Below are positions 37,317 through 44,591 of a stretch of DNA of 62,862 bases, piece by piece. Numbering within the stretch: the first letter of the stretch is position 1; each line of letters begins with the position of its first letter. Position numbers and translations under genes: made by a program. The notes beneath the pieces were generated by a model. The model did no database searches and was not told the DNA's origin. It saw nothing but the letters and a program-made list of their open reading frames with translations. This DNA comes from Gammaproteobacteria bacterium (lineage in GTDB: Bacteria; Pseudomonadota; Gammaproteobacteria; Steroidobacterales; Steroidobacteraceae): assembly GCA_003132025.1 (NCBI GenBank), contig PKWJ01000008.1:6985-69846 (forward strand), written 5' to 3'.

Positions 37317-38198
37317 TCAGTTCTTGTTATTGCGCGACAAAGTCAGGAAGTAGACGTCTTCGAGCCCTGGGGGCACGGCGCGAAAGGCGGTCCCTGGGGA
37401 GGAGGCCGAAAATACGCGGATCTCGTGCTGACCGGACACGAGGTGAGTGCTCACGATCTGAAACTGGGACTCGAGGCCGCGCAGTTCATCGTCGGTTGCA
37501 ACGATCCGCGACCATATCTGTCCGTCGAGAGCGGTAAGTGCCTCGGCCGGTGAACCCTCGAGCAGAACTTTCCCGGCGGCAATGACTGCCATGCGCGAGC
37601 ATAATTCGCGCACGTCATCCACGATGTGGGTCGACAGGATGACGGTGATATCGCGGCCGATGGAGGAGAGCAGATTCAGAAAGCGGTTACGCTCGGCCGG
37701 GTCGAGGCCAGCGGTCGGCTCGTCGACGATGATCAAACGCGGATTGGCTAGCAGCGCCTGGGCAATGCCGAAGCGCTGCTTCATGCCGCCCGAAAAAGTG
37801 GATAGGGCCTTCTTTCGCACCTGCCACAGGTTGGTCTGCTGTAACAGGGCCTCGACCATCTCCTTGCGCTCGGCAACGACGGCGACGCCCTTCAGGATGG
37901 CGAGATGGTTCAGCATGTCGGTCGCCGACAGCTTCGGATATACGCCAAATTCCTGCGGCAGATAGCCGAGGATCCTGCGTACGGCATCTTTCTGGGTCAG
38001 AACGTTGATGCCGTCCAGGTCGATGCTGCCGGCGTCCGGCTCCTGCAAAGTCGCGATGGTCCGCATGAGCGAACTCTTGCCCGCACCATTCGGTCCAAGC
38101 AGGCCGAACATGTTGTTACCGATGCTAAGAGATAAATTCTTCAGGGCAACAACCCCGTTCGGATAGGTTTTGGACAGGCCCCTGATGGTTAGTGCCAT
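37317..38198 (-). CDS. ABC transporter ATP-binding protein
   Basis: The product is 293 residues from the ATG at 38198; the frame is open 12 codons further upstream but GGGGAT precedes this ATG and the sequence MALTIRGLSKTYPNG is the usual domain start. Walker A is GLLGPNGAGKSS (33-44), the signature is TFSGGMKQRFGIAQ, Walker B is LIIVDEPTAGLDP and the switch histidine is in LSTHIVDDV. It drives the permease-peptidase fusion encoded just downstream. It is divergent from the MarR gene, with the shared region holding a strong palindrome. Confidence 0.95.
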   Translation of the reverse strand: MALTIRGLSKTYPNGVVALKNLSLSIGNNMFGLLGPNGAGKSSLMRTIATLQEPDAGSIDLDGINVLTQKDAVRRILGYLPQEFGVYPKLSATDMLNHLAILKGVAVVAERKEMVEALLQQTNLWQVRKKALSTFSGGMKQRFGIAQALLANPRLIIVDEPTAGLDPAERNRFLNLLSSIGRDITVILSTHIVDDVRELCSRMAVIAAGKVLLEGSPAEALTALDGQIWSRIVATDDELRGLESQFQIVSTHLVSGQHEIRVFSASSPGTAFRAVPPGLEDVYFLTLSRNNKN

Positions 38199-38364
38199 GC
38201 AAATCCCCGTTGGTCGGCGCGCCGCTCCGGCCACCGCAATGTATCAAGTTATGGGCCAGAACGCGCTGCCCTGGACATGACAATGGCCACGCAGACCGCC
38301 TCAGATCCGCGCCCGCTCCCGGTGCGAGCCGCTGCAGCAGTTGCGCGAGACGTGCCGGCGGAGC

Positions 38365-38393
38365 TTGACAGTACATGCATATGCATGTAAGGT
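38365..38393 (+). promoter_or_regulatory. promoter of the marR gene with embedded 18-bp palindromic operator
   Basis: A consensus -35 box TTGACA (38365-38370) is followed after 17 bases by TAAGGT (38388-38393), a weak -10. The spacer is filled by the perfect 18-bp palindrome TACATGCATATGCATGTA (38372-38389). A dimeric MarR-type protein bound there would block RNA polymerase, so autorepression is the simple reading. The same protein could also control the divergent ABC genes. Confidence 0.65.
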
Positions 38394-38410
38394 GGTTGGG
38401 AGGTGAATTT

Positions 38411-38839
38411 ATGAAGCTGCTATCCCTTCCTTGTTATTGCGCGACGGTGCGCCAGGCGGCTCGAGCCGTGACCGTCCTCTATGAGGAACTGCTCGCCGAC
38501 AGCGGTCTGCACGCCACGCAATACACGGCGATGCAGGTGCTCGACTCGGTGCCGAACTTAACGACGACCGAGTTGGCGGAGGCGATCGGCATCGACCAGA
38601 CCACGGCCACGCGAACGTTGGCGTTGATTCGAAAGAGTGGTCTTGCCGTCGATACCGTTGGCCAAGACCGCCGGCAGCGGCGCTGGGCGTTGACCTCGAA
38701 AGGGCAGGCGCAGCTGCGAAAGCTACGACCGACTTGGGAGGCCGCTCAGGAAGCGTTCGAGAAGCGTTTGGGGCGGGCGGAGGCCTTCGCTCTGAAGAAG
38801 GCGTCGTATGTTGCTGCCAGCAGGCTGGCGTCCAGTTAA
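38411..38839 (+). CDS. MarR-family transcriptional regulator
   Basis: The product is 142 residues. GGGAGG at 38398-38403 fixes the ATG at 38411. The protein has the winged helix with TTELAEAIGIDQTTATRTLA as the recognition region and the wing DRRQRRWALTSKG. The N-terminal CYCATVRQAARAV has a Cys-x-Cys pair, seen in several MarR proteins that respond to oxidants or electrophiles. The gene lies between the divergent ABC transporter operon and two small envelope genes, and an 18-bp palindrome overlaps its promoter. Local repressor of the ABC system is the likely role. Confidence 0.9.
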   Translation: MKLLSLPCYCATVRQAARAVTVLYEELLADSGLHATQYTAMQVLDSVPNLTTTELAEAIGIDQTTATRTLALIRKSGLAVDTVGQDRRQRRWALTSKGQAQLRKLRPTWEAAQEAFEKRLGRAEAFALKKASYVAASRLASS

Positions 38840-38962
38840 GCCCGTCCATGGATCGCCGCGGCTAGAGGAAGTCGGGCACAGGAGATTCGTTGCAACCTGA
38901 TTTCGATCATACACATGTAGATACATTGAATACTGTTCAACATGACACCAGGAGAAACCATC

Positions 38963-39364
38963 ATGCCACTGCACATTTTGAAGTCTTTTAATCATCCGTT
39001 GACACTCATTTCGGCGGCACTTCTTGTTCATATCGGCGGCGCCGTCGCAGCGGATTCCGCGGGCGGCATTCAGCAACAGATGAGAGGGCTACTCGCCGGG
39101 GGAAATGCAACCCGGGCAACGCAGCTATCGGAACAGCGCGACGACGGAACAGCGAGGCCCATTGCTGATGTGCAGGAGCTCGCAAGGCGGCTACTGTCGG
39201 GTGTGATCGACTCGCGCGCCCCGGGCAATCGGGCGATGACGCGGTCGGAGAGTGCGGAAGGCGCGCTCGCGCTCCAAACAGGCCTCCGTGCCCATGACGA
39301 CGCGCAGATGATGGCGCAGCGGTTGCTCCTGGGCCAGCGATACGCCATTGCGAAGGGGTCGTGA
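38963..39364 (+). CDS. small exported protein of unknown function
   Basis: The product is 133 residues. AGGAG before the ATG at 38963 decides the start over an in-frame ATG at 38942. A signal peptide ends in GGAVAAD (about residues 25-31). The mature part is helical and Gln/Arg/Ala-rich with two similar segments (ADVQELARRLLSG and DAQMMAQRLLLG), suggesting a short repeated helix. No family recognised. The leader region contains ACATGTA, similar to the half site of the MarR palindrome, so it may belong to the same regulon. Confidence 0.6.
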   Translation: MPLHILKSFNHPLTLISAALLVHIGGAVAADSAGGIQQQMRGLLAGGNATRATQLSEQRDDGTARPIADVQELARRLLSGVIDSRAPGNRAMTRSESAEGALALQTGLRAHDDAQMMAQRLLLGQRYAIAKGS

Positions 39365-39407
39365 CGGAACCATTTACGCCGTTTAGTGAGCTCATAGGAG
39401 AGTCATC

Positions 39408-40142
39408 ATGTTGGATCTCATTGGTGCCATCGCGGGAATGATCGCGGTTGCTGTAAACCTCGTGGCGCTTACGAGTACCCTGCCGGGCTCGCTTGCGCGT
39501 CGCCTGAGCCTGGCCGCAATTGCAGGCGGCTGGGTCGGTTTGGCATCAGGGCTGGGGGCGGCGGGGAAGCTGACCTTCTCTCCAGACCATCCCGTACCGC
39601 TAGTGGGAGTGCTGTTCGCCACGCCGTTGCTCATCGTAGGTGCGCTCGCGCTCAAGTCCCCAAGAATGCGATCGACCCTGATGGCCATTCCAATGCCGCT
39701 ATTGATTGGCGTCAATGCGCTGCGCGTGCTCGGGGTGCTGTTTTTATTCCTGGCAGCGGTAGGGCGCCTCAGCGGACCCTTCCCGTATTCTGCCGGCTTA
39801 GGAGACATCATTACCGGCGCGTTCGCAATTCCGCTCGCACTGAGCGTGGCTCGCTCTCAAGAGCTTCCGGCGCGTGCAATCGTCCGCTGGAACATTTTTG
39901 GGACGCTCGACCTCTTTGTCGCCGTTGCGCTTGGTATCACCTCGGCAGCGGGAAGCCCACTACAGTTAATCCATGCTGGCGTGGGGTCGGAGGCGATGCA
40001 GAACCTGCCGTTCTGCCTGGTACCTACGGTATTGGTGCCGTTTTATCTGATTACCCACGCGATCATTGCGGCCCAGCTCCGTGCGCGACGAACAGCGGCT
40101 GCCTCGGCCCGAGTCCGACTCGATTTCGGGAAGGTCTGCTAG
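39408..40142 (+). CDS. integral membrane protein of unknown function
   Basis: The product is 244 residues with AGGAGAG before the start. Seven or so hydrophobic segments span nearly the whole length (for example LIGAIAGMIAVAVNLVALT, GLGDIITGAFAIPLAL, LPFCLVPTVLVPFYLITHAI). No catalytic motif is evident. It follows the small exported protein by 43 bases and is probably co-transcribed with it. Confidence 0.7.
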   Translation: MLDLIGAIAGMIAVAVNLVALTSTLPGSLARRLSLAAIAGGWVGLASGLGAAGKLTFSPDHPVPLVGVLFATPLLIVGALALKSPRMRSTLMAIPMPLLIGVNALRVLGVLFLFLAAVGRLSGPFPYSAGLGDIITGAFAIPLALSVARSQELPARAIVRWNIFGTLDLFVAVALGITSAAGSPLQLIHAGVGSEAMQNLPFCLVPTVLVPFYLITHAIIAAQLRARRTAAASARVRLDFGKVC

Positions 40143-40448
40143 CGCCATGATCCAGCCTCCATTCGGAAGCCGGGTTGTTATTGCGCAAGTGACTTCTTGA
40201 CGGTCAGTGCCATCTGGTCACTTATGCCTGGCCCGATGGCAGGATCGAGCAGTATCTATTGTCGCCACATTGACGCGACCTTGGCATTTGTAACCCATAC
40301 GAAATTGTAGGCGATGGGCTTCAGAATCTGCGACGATCCATTCGTAACGCCTACATTTCCTGCCGATCAACGTGCGGAATGTCGCGAACATCAGCGACCT
40401 CCCGTCCCGTCTGAGACTCGGTCATGACCGTCCGGAAGATCGCCAACT
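40143..40448. other. 306-base gap with nothing recognised
   Basis: The stretch lies between convergent genes (membrane protein and higA). No gene, tRNA, repeat or hairpin with a T-run is evident. Its base composition looks lower in GC than its left neighbour, consistent with being next to the mobile-element scar. Confidence 0.45.
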
Positions 40449-40742
40449 CTAGGCAGCGCGATCACGCAGGCGAGGCAGCCCCTTTATATCATCGCCGACT
40501 TGATGCTCTGCTACGCGGAGCTCGTAGAGCTTTTGCAGATTCAGCCAGAACTCGGCACTGGTACCGAAGTAGTGTCCCAGACGCAGCGCCGTGTCCCCGG
40601 TGATCGCGCGCTGTCCGTTGAGGATATGGGTGATCCGATTGGTTGGCACCTTGAGCTGTCGCGCCAGCTTGGCCGCGCTCATCTTGAGTGCCTCGAGTTG
40701 CTCTGCCAGGTGCTCGCCCGGATGAATTGCATGACGCGGCAT
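40449..40742 (-). CDS. higA: HigA-type addiction-module antitoxin (XRE family)
   Basis: The product is 97 residues. The N-terminal HPGEHLAEQLEALKMSAAKL, the helix-turn-helix LKVPTNRITHILNGQRAITG and the tail RLGHYFGTSAEFWLNLQKLY are the standard VapI/HigA pattern. It normally follows and neutralises the RelE-like HigB toxin. Here only the C-terminal 60 or so codons of higB remain upstream, so this is an orphan antitoxin that has lost its natural promoter as well. Confidence 0.9.
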   Translation of the reverse strand: MPRHAIHPGEHLAEQLEALKMSAAKLARQLKVPTNRITHILNGQRAITGDTALRLGHYFGTSAEFWLNLQKLYELRVAEHQVGDDIKGLPRLRDRAA

Positions 40743-40753
40743 AGAAATCTCCT

Positions 40754-40945
40754 CTAGTGGTAGTCAACCACTTCAACGTTCGTCGGGCCTTCGCCACCCT
40801 TGAGCCATTCGAAGCAGATGCGCCACTGATCGCTTACTCGAATGCTGTACTGTCCCTTGCGATTGCCCTTCAACGCCTCAAGGCGATTGCCAGGCAAGTC
40901 CAGATCACGTAACGAGGTCGCGGCATCCAGCTGATCGCAGTGGCG
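40754..40945 (-). pseudogene. higB toxin remnant (C-terminal part only)
   Basis: The minus strand reads QLDAATSLRDLDLPGNRLEA, KGNRKGQYSIRVSDQWRICF and VEVVDYH, then a stop at 40754-40756. This is the C-terminal two thirds of a HigB/RelE-like toxin, 11 bases upstream of higA as normal. The first 30 or so residues are missing: homology stops near 40935 and the frame meets a stop at 40970-40972 with no start. The conserved core residues in QWRIC remain, but without the N-terminus it should be inactive. Confidence 0.8.
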
Positions 40946-41507
40946 CGGGTATTCCCCGCCGGGAGGCGGCTATGCGCTGGGGCTACCTACCAGCGCGTTG
41001 GTTCCGCTGGCGCGAAATCAGCAATTTGGGCTGGCTCCGGTTGCTTATGATCACAACGAACAGTCCGCGCTCGTGGGCCAGCTTGTCCAGACGCACGTAG
41101 CGCGGTACTACGGTGCGCGAATCTGCGGGACACCGATAAAGGAGGCCGGCGACAACGCCGCCTACCAATTCGCTTACGACCTTTCTCGGTACGGGCCGCT
41201 GCTGAAACACGCCAGCTTCTCTGAGGAGGCTGAGTGGAGATTAGTGTCTCGACAAATTGGCGTCGGCGAGCCGGAGATCAGGTATCGCGCCGGCTCGCGA
41301 TCGGTAACGCCTTTCGTCTCCTTCAAGCTTCAGATGCCTGGTGTGGATGCGCCGCTGGCCGTGCCCAAAGACCCCAATCGGTCCATAAGCACTGTTGTCG
41401 GTCCTACCCTGGATGAGCACGCACAGTTCGCAATTCAGTCGCTAATGAGAACGTACTTCGGAGACGGGTGCTGGCATGGCTCTTCGAATTGCTCGTTCCG
41501 CGCGTAG
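40935..41507 (+). pseudogene. DUF2971 family protein, 5'-truncated
   Basis: The plus strand reads SQWRGYSPPGGGYALGLPT from 40935, which is the internal DUF2971 motif, then HASFSEEAEWRLVSR and PFVSFKLQMP to the stop at 41507. A stop at 40932-40934 precedes it and no start fits the family, so the N-terminal third is lost. A TTG at 40998 could start a short product but would cut the motif. DUF2971 genes are common in defence and mobile-element regions; function unknown. The loss point coincides with that of higB on the opposite strand. Confidence 0.75.
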
Positions 41508-41630
41508 GAGGTGACACTCTCGATCCAGGGCTTTTCGTCGGGCCGTGCGCGCTGGTGCAACCATAGTGCAACGAACCGCAAACTCGAAGAGAGCGGAGTC
41601 GGGCTACGAACCGATAACCTATTGATATAT

Positions 41631-41679
41631 TGGCTCCCCGGGTTGGACTCGAACCAACGACCAACGGATTAACAGTCCG
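41631..41679 (-). other. 3' fragment of a tRNA-Asn gene (attachment-site relic)
   Basis: Read on the minus strand, CGGACTGTTAATCCG (41679-41665) is the anticodon stem and loop with anticodon GTT, followed by the variable loop, the T-arm GTTGGTTCGAGTCCAAC and the acceptor strand CCGGGGAGCCA with encoded CCA. Everything 5' of tRNA position 28 is absent, replaced by unrelated sequence. This is what integrases leave when an element enters the 3' half of a tRNA gene. The integrase gene starts 181 bases away on the element side. Confidence 0.88.
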
Positions 41680-41790
41680 AAAAATGCGGTCCAGGGACTT
41701 CCGGAGGCGTTCGTAGCAGATTCATAACAATATGATTCTATTGACTTAACGTCCAAGCACATCCAGACTATTCCGGGTGCAGCCGCTGCA

Positions 41791-41812
41791 CTACTAATAC
41801 GCTACTAATACG
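41791..41812. repeat. tandem 11-bp repeat upstream of the integrase gene
   Basis: CTACTAATACG occurs twice in direct tandem (41791-41801 and 41802-41812), one helical turn apart. It lies between the tRNA relic and the integrase gene, where arm-type integrase or excisionase sites are usually found. That role is inference. Confidence 0.6.
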
Positions 41813-41821
41813 GGAAAAGAC

Positions 41822-41833
41822 CAACGGACTAGT
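41822..41833. repeat. left copy of 12-bp direct repeat flanking the integrase element
   Basis: CAACGGACTAGT here recurs exactly at 46115-46126 in the same orientation. GACCAACGGA at 41819-41828, which overlaps it, also matches the tRNA-Asn relic at 41659-41668. It is a candidate att core; chance is not excluded for a 12-mer. Confidence 0.45.
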
Positions 41834-41859
41834 CCAGAACTGCTACGAGGTCGGACTGT

Positions 41860-43251
41860 ATGTCTCGGATCACTACCACTGCGCTGCGTGCACGCTGGCG
41901 CGAGTCGGATCGCTGGCTCTCGGATGGCGGCTCGCGCGGCGCGGGGCGATTGACTGCACGCATCACGCGAGATGGCGTGCTGCTCTATTACCAATATTTT
42001 TGCGAGGGCAAGCTGCAGCGAATCGCGCTCGGCCCATACGATGAGGCCGGGACTCGCGGACTGTCACTCGTTCAGGCGCGCGAGAAATCCGCGGCCCTGG
42101 CTACGCGTTATCGTGAGGGTGTGACGGATCTGCAGGGACATCTCGACCGCGAACGGCGAGCTGCGGACCGCGCGCATCAAGCAGAGCAGGAGGCCGCACA
42201 GCGGGCCGCCGAGGATGCGCAGCGTGGGACGCTTCGGCAGCTGCTCGCCGCCTACGTGGGACACCTCGAGCGCCAAGGCAAGCAGGCGACACGCGACGTG
42301 CGTTCAATCTTCAACACCCACGTGCTTGAGGTCGAGTCCGATCTAGCCGGGCGCAAGGCCGCAGACTTATCGGTCGATGACTTCGTCGGGTTGATCGGCA
42401 AGCTGGTCGAGGCAGGGAAGGGACGCAGTGCCGACAAGCTGCGCTCGTACTTGCGCGCCGCGTATCAGCTGGCAGTCGAGTCCAAGACCAATCCGGCAGC
42501 ACCGCTGGCGCTGCGCACCTATGGGATCCGTGTCAACCCCATCGCCAGCATTGGCGCCTTGTCCCAGTTCAATCGGGCGCGCGACCGAGTACTGTCTGCG
42601 CCTGAGCTGGGAGCCTTTCTACGCCGGGTCGACGAGTTGCGGGCGAGTGCACAGAAGGACGCATTGCAGCTGCTGCTGTATCTCGGCGGGCAGCGGCCCA
42701 TGCAGCTGCTGCGCCTGAAGGCTACGGACGTGGATCTATCCTCCGACACCGCGACGCTCTATGACGGTAAGGGCGCAAGGACACAGGCCCGCATCCACGT
42801 GCTGCCGCTGGTCAAGGAAGCGCGCACCGTCCTCGAGCAGCGACTGGCCGGGGTTACCGTCGGCGAACCCCTGTTCAGTACCGACAAGAAGCACGCTATG
42901 CGCCACGAGACCGTCAGCGCACTTGTGGCCGACCTAGGTGCAGCAATGCTGAAGGCCGAGCCGCCGGAGGCGCGCGAGACATTTCAGCTGCGCGATTTGC
43001 GCCGCACCTGTGAAACGATGCTCGCGGCGCTCAAGGTCAGCAGCGACGTGCGTGCACAACTGCAATCGCACGGCCTCGGTGGTGTCCAGCAACGCCACTA
43101 CGATCGGCATGATTACATGTTGGAGAAGCGCCAGGCGTTGCAGAAGTGGGTTAAACACCTCGCCTCGCTCAAGGCCAGCAAACAGGCCGACGTGGTTCCG
43201 ATAGCGGCCACGCGGCGGCAGCGAGCGGATGAGGAGTCATCGGCTGGCTGA
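41860..43251 (+). CDS. tyrosine recombinase/integrase
   Basis: The product is 463 residues. An N-terminal DUF4102-like arm-binding region (about 1-75) is followed by an alpha-helical linker (about 85-125), a SAM-like core-binding domain and the catalytic domain. Catalytic residues visible are R279 in LGGQRPMQLL, R381 in RDLRRTCETM and Y414 in QQRHYDRHDY; the position before the second arginine that is often histidine is R378 here, as in several tRNA-targeting phage-type integrases. It integrates and excises its element at an att site, here presumably the tRNA-Asn relic next door. All catalytic residues look intact. Confidence 0.93.
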   Translation: MSRITTTALRARWRESDRWLSDGGSRGAGRLTARITRDGVLLYYQYFCEGKLQRIALGPYDEAGTRGLSLVQAREKSAALATRYREGVTDLQGHLDRERRAADRAHQAEQEAAQRAAEDAQRGTLRQLLAAYVGHLERQGKQATRDVRSIFNTHVLEVESDLAGRKAADLSVDDFVGLIGKLVEAGKGRSADKLRSYLRAAYQLAVESKTNPAAPLALRTYGIRVNPIASIGALSQFNRARDRVLSAPELGAFLRRVDELRASAQKDALQLLLYLGGQRPMQLLRLKATDVDLSSDTATLYDGKGARTQARIHVLPLVKEARTVLEQRLAGVTVGEPLFSTDKKHAMRHETVSALVADLGAAMLKAEPPEARETFQLRDLRRTCETMLAALKVSSDVRAQLQSHGLGGVQQRHYDRHDYMLEKRQALQKWVKHLASLKASKQADVVPIAATRRQRADEESSAG

Positions 43252-43260
43252 AAAGGAGAG

Positions 43261-43479
43261 CTACTGCGCGCGGCTCAATTCGACACGCTTCTGCAACCAG
43301 GCACGCACTTCAGCCTCCAACCAGCCCACCGCACGCGTGCCGATTCGCACGCGCTTGGGGAAACGTTGATCCGCTTCCAACTGATAGATCATCGAGCGGC
43401 CCAGGCCGGTCACCGAACACACCTGCGGCAGCCGTAGGATTCGGATGGTCTTATCGTCCGAAGAAAACATAGTGTTCAT
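43261..43479 (-). CDS. AlpA-family DNA-binding protein
   Basis: The product is 72 residues. The ATG at 43479 overlaps the stop of the upstream gene (ATGA), which fixes the start. LRLPQVCSVTGLGRSMIYQL, then FPKRVRIGTRAVGWLEAEV and WLQKR make the standard AlpA/excisionase-like MerR-type helix-turn-helix. AlpA proteins control integrase genes or serve as excisionase. It is convergent with the integrase gene, ending 10 bases from it, and coupled to a second AlpA-like gene. Confidence 0.88.
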   Translation of the reverse strand: MNTMFSSDDKTIRILRLPQVCSVTGLGRSMIYQLEADQRFPKRVRIGTRAVGWLEAEVRAWLQKRVELSRAQ

Positions 43480-43883
43480 CGGCGGTCCTTCGCATTCATG
43501 GTAGTGGTACGCGTAGCTCTGCAGAGCGCAGCGCATCCCAGAGGCAGACATCCCTGGCGGGGATGGCGGCGTACGCACCGGCAAGTGGTATCCGCCGGAC
43601 GGCTTGCGGCGAGAGCAGGACCGCGAGACACCCAGTCCAGCACCTCAGTCCGCCGCCACCCAATACGACGGCCATGGAAGCGGACCTGCTTGGGAAAGCG
43701 CCCGACAAGCGCCAACGTACGCAGGATCAACTGGTGCCGCCGCGTCAGCCGAGCGACATCGTGCGCCGTGAGCAGCTGATTCCACGGCGGCAGGCTTTCA
43801 TTCACCCACCGCGAGATCGAAATGGAGGGTATCGGCGCGTTCGCCGCACCTGTCGTACTTGAGATAATGTTCACACGCACCAC
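43476..43883 (-). CDS. second AlpA-like helix-turn-helix protein
   Basis: The product is up to 135 residues from a GTG at 43883. The middle (about 33-88) resembles its neighbour: LLTAHDVARLTRRHQLILRT, GRFPKQVRFHGRRIGW and RTEVLDWVSRG. The last 45 residues are Arg/Cys-rich and look unstructured. Translational coupling to the downstream AlpA gene by ATGA supports it as real. The start is uncertain. The two may have arisen by duplication and could act as a regulatory pair for excision. Confidence 0.65.
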   Translation of the reverse strand: MVRVNIISSTTGAANAPIPSISISRWVNESLPPWNQLLTAHDVARLTRRHQLILRTLALVGRFPKQVRFHGRRIGWRRTEVLDWVSRGPALAASRPADTTCRCVRRHPRQGCLPLGCAALCRATRTTTMNAKDRR

Positions 43884-44110
43884 GCGTCTCCGTCTTTACC
43901 CTCGACTCGGCGTATTGCCCGTGGTGTAGATCATTGACCGGATTCGACCATAATTCTCCCGTAGTTTTGGCGTTTATCTACCCTAAACTTGCATTCCTGG
44001 TCAGGGACACAGCAGCGTGAGCATCCAAATGCCTCATATTGCTCAGCGCTGAAGTATCTCACTGAAAGCACCTCTGAAACCGATTGGCGCGCCGCACGTT
44101 GTGTCGGAAC

Positions 44111-44140
44111 TTGACAATCTATGACTATGCAACGATAGTC
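44111..44140 (+). promoter_or_regulatory. promoter with inverted-repeat operator before the RHH gene
   Basis: TTGACA (44111-44116), 17 bases, then GATAGT (44134-44139) form a good promoter. GACTAT (44123-44128) and ATAGTC (44135-44140) are a perfect 6-bp inverted repeat with a 6-base spacer lying over the spacer and -10. Transcription would start near 44146, only a couple of bases before the ATG at 44148, so the message would be almost leaderless. Autoregulation by the ribbon-helix-helix product is the likely use. The rest of 43884-44147 shows no gene. Confidence 0.6.
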
Positions 44141-44147
44141 ACATGAC

Positions 44148-44333
44148 ATGGTACCGAGAAAGCTACAATTGCAATCACTCTACCTCGAGCCAAAGAAGGC
44201 CGACCTTCTGGATTCCCTTTCGGGAGAGACACGAATACCCAAGGCGGTGCTGCTCCGCGAGGCCGTCGATGATCTGCTGATCAAGCACAAGAAAGTGAAG
44301 AAGGCGAAGTACAACCCGAGGACAGGTTCATAG
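44148..44333 (+). CDS. small ribbon-helix-helix (CopG/Arc-like) DNA-binding protein
   Basis: The product is 61 residues: a short N-terminal strand (LQLQSLYLEPKKAD), then helices LLDSLSGETR and IPKAVLLREAVDDLLIKHK, the RHH fold, and a Lys-rich tail. No Shine-Dalgarno lies before the ATG, in line with the near-leaderless promoter. Such proteins act as antitoxins or plasmid/element repressors; the following gene does not look like a toxin. The ATG of the next gene follows its stop with no gap. Confidence 0.75.
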   Translation: MVPRKLQLQSLYLEPKKADLLDSLSGETRIPKAVLLREAVDDLLIKHKKVKKAKYNPRTGS

Positions 44334-44591
44334 ATGACGCCAAGCCGAGTACAGGTCTTGCGATTCACCTGGCACGCGGTGCGACTGCCCGTCCTAGCAC
44401 TCCTTATCACTCTCTTGCCCGTCGTTGAGATCCTCTTGACCTCCGTCGCCCTTCTGGGTCTCCTGACCGCGTTGTTCTTCAAGTTTCTGGGTGCCCCGCA
44501 CTTTCCTTTCTGGGGCATGGTCAGTGCTTCCCTGGGCTGCACGCTTTTGCTGATCGCGTACTACGGGCTTATGCGTCTTTTTTCCCGTTAG
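44334..44591 (+). CDS. small two-helix membrane protein of the mobile element
   Basis: The product is 85 residues with two long hydrophobic stretches (LPVLALLITLLPVVEILLTS through LFFKFLG, and FWGMVSASLGCTLLLIAYY). It begins immediately after the RHH stop. No function is known to me. Part of it (44394-44591) is antisense to the charged tail of the FlhC-like ORF, so one of the two ends may be shorter than drawn; the tight spacing after the RHH gene favours this one. Confidence 0.6.
   Translation: MTPSRVQVLRFTWHAVRLPVLALLITLLPVVEILLTSVALLGLLTALFFKFLGAPHFPFWGMVSASLGCTLLLIAYYGLMRLFSR

Noticed and set aside
41631-41679. Functional tRNA-Asn gene
   Set aside because: Only positions 28 to 76 are present; the acceptor 5' strand and D-arm are replaced by unrelated sequence.
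43931-44149. 72-codon minus-strand frame overlapping the RHH gene start
   Set aside because: It overlaps the promoter and start of the RHH gene, has no ribosome site and no family-like sequence.
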